Positions 7,700 to 10,151 of a DNA stretch of 10,151 nt are shown here, one piece after another. The notes under the pieces were generated by a model. The model saw only the letters and a list, made by a program, of their open reading frames with translations. It was not told the origin of the DNA and ran no database searches. Within the stretch, counting starts at the first letter, position 1. Each line of letters begins with the position of its first letter. Source of the stretch: Pseudomonas sp. (lineage in GTDB: Bacteria > Pseudomonadota > Gammaproteobacteria > Pseudomonadales > Pseudomonadaceae); NCBI GenBank assembly GCA_003527165.1, contig DPSI01000493.1, positions 1 to 10,151 of the forward strand. Direction: 5' to 3'. The position numbers were made by a program, and so were the translations under genes.

Positions 7700-8338
7700 T
7701 TAGACCGCCATCTGCCGATGAGCCAGGACTTGGTCGATCAGTCCGTACTTGACGGCTTCTTCGCCACTCATGAAGTTGTCACGGTCGGTGTCGCGGGCGA
7801 TCACTTCCATCGGCTGGCCAGTATGCGCGGCCATCACCTTGTTCAAACGCTCGCGAATCGTGAGGATTTCGCGCGCGTGAATCTCGATATCCGAAGCCTG
7901 CCCCTGAAAACCACCCAGCGGCTGGTGAATCATCATTCGCGAATGCGGCAAGCAGTAACGCTTACCCGCTGCGCCGCCCGTCAGCAACAAGGCGCCCATG
8001 CTGCACGCCTGACCGATACAAATCGTGGAAACGTCGGGCTTGATGAACTGCATGGTGTCGTAGATCGACATGCCTGCAGTAACCGAACCACCGGGGGAAT
8101 TGATGTACAGATGAATGTCCTTCTCGGGGTTCTCCGCCTCGAGGAACAGCATCTGCGCAACGATCAGGTTAGCCATGTAATCCTCGACCTGGCCCACCAT
8201 GAAAATCACCCGTTCCTTCAGGAGGCGGGAATAAATGTCATACGCGCGCTCGCCACGAGCGGACTGCTCGATGACCATTGGCACCAGGCCGCCAGCCGCC
8301 TGGATGTCTGGTGCTTGCATAAACGAATTGCCGGACAT
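7700..8338 (-). CDS. clpP: ATP-dependent Clp protease proteolytic subunit ClpP
   Basis: ClpP forms the double-heptamer serine peptidase chamber fed by ClpX (or ClpA). The 212-residue product has the propeptide-like N-terminus [17 protein letters not shown] before LVPMVIEQ, where maturation usually occurs. The catalytic Ser113 is in QACSMGA, His138 in MMIHQPLGG and Asp187 in DTDRDNF, with the spacing of E. coli ClpP. The oxyanion region SPGGSVTAG (81-89) and the handle region GGFQGQASD (142-150) are intact. The ATG at 8338 gives the MS-NSF start of Pseudomonas ClpP, but a TTG two codons upstream (8344) sits at a better distance from the AGGGAG site and could be used. The gene lies 87 bases after tig, separated by a hairpin, in the common tig-clpP-clpX order. 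Confidence 0.98.
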   Translation of the reverse strand: MSGNSFMQAPDIQAAGGLVPMVIEQSARGERAYDIYSRLLKERVIFMVGQVEDYMANLIVAQMLFLEAENPEKDIHLYINSPGGSVTAGMSIYDTMQFIKPDVSTICIGQACSMGALLLTGGAAGKRYCLPHSRMMIHQPLGGFQGQASDIEIHAREILTIRERLNKVMAAHTGQPMEVIARDTDRDNFMSGEEAVKYGLIDQVLAHRQMAV

Positions 8339-8349
8339 GTCCAACGATA

Positions 8350-8355
8350 CTCCCT
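8350..8355 (-). promoter_or_regulatory. clpP ribosome binding site, start-codon ambiguity
   Basis: On the minus strand AGGGAG is the only good Shine-Dalgarno match before clpP. It lies 11 bases from the ATG at 8338 but only 5 bases from an in-frame TTG at 8342-8344. Family alignment from memory favours the ATG; spacing favours the TTG, which would add Met-Asp to the propeptide and leave the mature enzyme unchanged. Confidence 0.6.
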
Positions 8356-8372
8356 ATGTCACGCCGCAAAGA

Positions 8373-8399
8373 CATAAGCCAGCGCGAGGCTGGCTTATG
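8373..8399 (-). terminator. Hairpin after tig, possible weak terminator or attenuator
   Basis: A perfect 11-base stem (CATAAGCCAGC at 8373-8383, GCTGGCTTATG at 8389-8399, five-base loop) lies 26 bases after the tig stop. On the minus strand it is followed only by TCTTTGCGG, a poor U-tract. It may partly stop tig transcripts, protect their 3' ends, or set the tig to clpP ratio. No convincing separate clpP promoter is visible in the gap, so clpP may depend on read-through. Confidence 0.55.
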
Positions 8400-8425
8400 A
8401 ATGTGCATTAAACGGTTAAAGAGGT

Positions 8426-9736
8426 TCAGGCAGCTTGCGGGGCTTCCGCAGGCTTCACTGCTTCTTCGTAGGAGACCGATTTATCGGTCACTTTAGCCTG
8501 CTGCAGGACAGTATCTACAACTTGTTCTTCGAGCACAACAGAGCGAACTTCGTTCAGTTGCTCGTCGTTCTTGTAGTACCAGGACACGACCTGTTCCGGC
8601 TCCTGATAGGCGGAAGCCATTTCTTCGATCAGCTCGCGCACGCGTGCATCATCGGGCTTGAGCTCGTACTGCTTGACCACCTCAGCGACGATCAGACCCA
8701 GCACGACGCGGCGCTTGGCCTGCTCTTCGAACAGTTCAGCCGGCAGCTGGTCAGGCTTGATGTTGCCACCAAACTGCTGAACGGCCTGAACGCGCAAGCG
8801 GTTCACTTCGTTGTCGATCAGCGCTTTTGGCACTTCGATCGGGTTGGCGCTGACCAGACCGTCCATGACCTGATTCTTGACCTTGGTCTTGATCGCCTGG
8901 CGCAGCTCGCGCTCCATGTTCTTCTTAACTTCCGCACGGAAGCCTTCCAGACCACCCTCTTGAACGCCGAACTGAGCGAAGAACTCTTCGTTCAACTCCG
9001 GCAGTTGAGGACCCTCAACGCTGTTGACGGTGACAGTGAACTCGGCGGTCTTGCCGGCGAGATCGAGGTCCTGATAATCCTCGGGGAACGTCGGATTGAT
9101 GACCCGCTCTTCACCGGCCTTGGCGCCAACCAGAGCGGATTCAAAGCCCGGGATCATGCGACCGGAACCCAGAACGAGCTGGGTCCCCTGCGCCGAACCG
9201 CCGGCAAATGCTTCGCCGTCGATCTTGCCGACGAAATCGATGTTCAGCTGATCGCCGTCTTCGGCAGCACGATCGGCTTTTTCATAGCGGGTGTTCTGCT
9301 TGCGCAGGATATCGAGCATGTTGTCGACGTCCGCATCGGCCACTTCGGCCTGCAGACGCTCGATTTCGATGCCTTCGAAACCCGACACCTTGAACTCGGG
9401 GAAGACTTCGAAAGTCGCAACGTACTCAAGGTCCTTACCCTTCTCGAACACTTTCGGCTCCACCGCAGGCGCGCCGGCCGGGTTCAGCTTCTCGGCAACC
9501 ACGGCCTCATAAAAGGTAGCCTGGATCAGATCGCCCAGTGCTTCCTGGCGTGCGGCAGCTTCGTAACGCTGACGAATGACGCTCATCGGCACCTTGCCGG
9601 GACGGAAACCTGGGATCTTTGCACGGCTGGCGGTCTGTTGCAGACGCTTGTTGACTTCGGTCTCGATGCGCTCGACCGGCACGCCAATGGTCATGCGGCG
9701 CTCAAGAGCGGAGGTGCTTTCAACAGAAACTTGCAT
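8426..9736 (-). CDS. tig: Trigger factor (ribosome-associated chaperone / peptidyl-prolyl isomerase)
   Basis: Trigger factor docks beside the ribosomal exit tunnel and shields nascent chains; its FKBP-like domain isomerises prolyl bonds. The 436-residue protein starts [15 protein letters not shown]. It has the N-terminal ribosome-binding domain with the signature GFRPGKVP (43-50), where E. coli has FRK, so the lysine at 46 is a proline and Lys48 follows. The PPIase domain spans about 160-245 ([19 protein letters not shown]), and a long helical C-terminal domain (about 246-420) forms the cradle arms. The ATG at 9736 is preceded by GAGGAAA at good spacing; the 18-residue upstream extension in the open frame is not trigger-factor-like. 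A sigma-70-type promoter lies at 9793-9821. It is the first gene of the minus-strand quality-control block, followed by clpP after a hairpin. Confidence 0.98.
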   Translation of the reverse strand: MQVSVESTSALERRMTIGVPVERIETEVNKRLQQTASRAKIPGFRPGKVPMSVIRQRYEAAARQEALGDLIQATFYEAVVAEKLNPAGAPAVEPKVFEKGKDLEYVATFEVFPEFKVSGFEGIEIERLQAEVADADVDNMLDILRKQNTRYEKADRAAEDGDQLNIDFVGKIDGEAFAGGSAQGTQLVLGSGRMIPGFESALVGAKAGEERVINPTFPEDYQDLDLAGKTAEFTVTVNSVEGPQLPELNEEFFAQFGVQEGGLEGFRAEVKKNMERELRQAIKTKVKNQVMDGLVSANPIEVPKALIDNEVNRLRVQAVQQFGGNIKPDQLPAELFEEQAKRRVVLGLIVAEVVKQYELKPDDARVRELIEEMASAYQEPEQVVSWYYKNDEQLNEVRSVVLEEQVVDTVLQQAKVTDKSVSYEEAVKPAEAPQAA

Positions 9737-9792
9737 GGATTTTCCTCGTTGCACAGACATAAGCCGGCATTCCGGCCCCAGAATGGGCAAGC

Positions 9793-9821
9793 ATTCTAGT
9801 GGCTCGTATCACAGAAGTCAC
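9793..9821 (-). promoter_or_regulatory. Sigma-70-type promoter for tig
   Basis: On the minus strand, GTGACT (9816-9821, four of six consensus bases) and TAGAAT (9793-9798, five of six) are separated by exactly 17 bases. A start near 9786 gives a leader of about 50 bases to the tig ATG, containing a small GC hairpin at 9763-9776. Confidence 0.6.
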
Positions 9822-9936
9822 CCCGCCCGTCAGGGCGCTTTCATACGTAGCCTCGTGCCGGCTTTTCAGTGCGATTCAGGACGAAAGCTGACGATACGGT
9901 GAATCAGTCGATCCGAGTCTCAGCGACCTGATCACG

Positions 9937-9961
9937 GGCTCGGCTCGGCTCGGCTCGGCTC
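9937..9961. repeat. Five-copy GGCTC pentanucleotide tandem repeat
   Basis: Five perfect head-to-tail copies of GGCTC occupy 25 bases, with no interruption. They lie 95 bases before the + strand DoxX-like start and 200 bases upstream of tig, outside any recognisable gene. Such arrays can change copy number by slipped-strand replication. The unit of 5 bp is about half a helical turn, so each step would rotate flanking promoter elements relative to one another. Confidence 0.95.
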
Positions 9962-10056
9962 GTTGCTTACGGCCAAAGCAGCACGCTTTTCGCTGGTCTA
10001 TGTTATTAGAAACACTGATGCCAGAGCCCTGGCGTCCCGAGAGGACGAGACGAACC

Positions 10057-10151
10057 ATGACTGACGATATTGGGAAACTGATACTGAGGGTTTCGGTGGG
10101 TGTACTGATTCTCTTACACGGGATCGCCAAGCTGCAGAGCGGCGTCGGCGT
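10057..10151 (+). CDS. DoxX-family membrane protein, N-terminal fragment; 3' end outside window
   Basis: Only the first 31 codons are visible. They read MTDDIGKL then a hydrophobic helix, ILRVSVGVLILLHGIAKL. The pattern of an arginine entering a first membrane helix, followed by LLHG and a KL pair just after it, is typical of the first segment of DoxX/DoxD-family proteins, small four-helix inner-membrane proteins of mostly unclear role, some tied to redox stress. The ATG follows GAGGACGAGACGAACC, a reasonable ribosome binding site. It is transcribed divergently from tig. In P. aeruginosa, as I recall, a different gene is next to tig, so this junction is a lineage-specific edge of the conserved block. 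With so little sequence, other small membrane families cannot be excluded. Confidence 0.7.
   Translation, partial: MTDDIGKLILRVSVGVLILLHGIAKLQSGVG

Larger units (their letters stand above)
9737..10056. other. Divergent intergenic region between tig and the DoxX-like gene
   Basis: This 320-base stretch holds the tig leader with a short GCCGG/CCGGC hairpin (9763-9776), the tig promoter candidate (9793-9821), a small CGCCC/GGGCG hairpin just upstream of its -35 (9824-9837), and the GGCTC repeat (9937-9961). It also holds the leader of the + strand gene, whose GAGGA ribosome binding site (10041-10045) falls partly in a five-base hairpin (10033-10047). An 84-codon minus-strand frame crosses it but has no recognisable product. 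I see no tRNA. The + strand promoter is unclear; TATTAG at 10004-10009 could be a -10 but lacks a good -35. Confidence 0.6.

Noticed and set aside
8345..8425. A heat-shock promoter before clpP
   Set aside because: The best CCCCATNT-like stretch in the gap lacks a CTTGAAA at 13-14 bases, unlike the clpX and lon gaps.
8370..9765. The 11-base direct repeat AGACATAAGCC on both sides of tig (8370-8380 and 9755-9765)
   Set aside because: Pairs of identical 11-mers are expected by chance in a 10 kb window, there is no mobile-element structure, and tig is in its conserved location.
8435..9799. A 454-codon + strand open frame lying antisense over the whole of tig
   Set aside because: Its codons are aligned base-for-base with the tig codons, so its stops would require TTA, CTA or TCA in tig, which are rare in GC-rich Pseudomonas genes. 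The product shows no recognisable motif, and tig explains the DNA fully.
9876..10130. An 84-codon minus-strand frame across the tig upstream region
   Set aside because: It runs through the GGCTC repeat (giving a low-complexity AEPSRAEP stretch) and overlaps the DoxX-like start. No motif or convincing start supports it.

Overview
The window looks like chromosomal core DNA of a Pseudomonas-type gammaproteobacterium, possibly of the P. stutzeri (Stutzerimonas) group. This is inferred from GC-rich codon use, from protein lengths and motifs (Lon 798 aa, ClpX 426 aa, trigger factor 436 aa, FabI 264 aa), and from the gene order tig-clpP-clpX-lon-hupB-ppiD facing fabI. As I recall it, that order is conserved in Pseudomonas. 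I could not run a database search, so the species is not fixed.

Layout. On the + strand at the left edge lies the C-terminal part of a peptide-type ABC transporter ATPase (2-481). It overlaps fabI (462-1256) by 20 bases. A near-perfect hairpin (1274-1304) separates fabI from a convergent minus-strand block read right to left: tig (9736-8426), clpP (8338-7700), clpX (7601-6321), lon (6193-3797), hupB (3662-3390) and ppiD (3180-1327). At the right edge a divergent + strand gene begins (10057 onward), probably a DoxX-family membrane protein, beyond a 320-base intergenic region that holds a tig promoter candidate and a five-copy GGCTC tandem repeat.

How the genes work together. The minus block is a protein quality-control cluster. 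Trigger factor meets nascent chains at the ribosome. ClpX unfolds substrates for the ClpP peptidase, and Lon degrades damaged proteins. PpiD is an inner-membrane-anchored periplasmic chaperone. HU-beta is a nucleoid protein that travels with lon in many proteobacteria. The block is divided by hairpins after tig (weak as a terminator), clpX and hupB, with promoter candidates before tig, clpX, lon and hupB. The clpX and lon candidates have the same heat-shock (sigma-32/RpoH-like) layout.

Novelty. The coding content is ordinary housekeeping, and I see no undescribed system. The points worth a second look are intergenic: the GGCTC pentamer array, a GTAG-footed REP-like hairpin overlapping a possible heat-shock promoter before clpX, the matching clpX/lon promoters, and nested inverted repeats after hupB.
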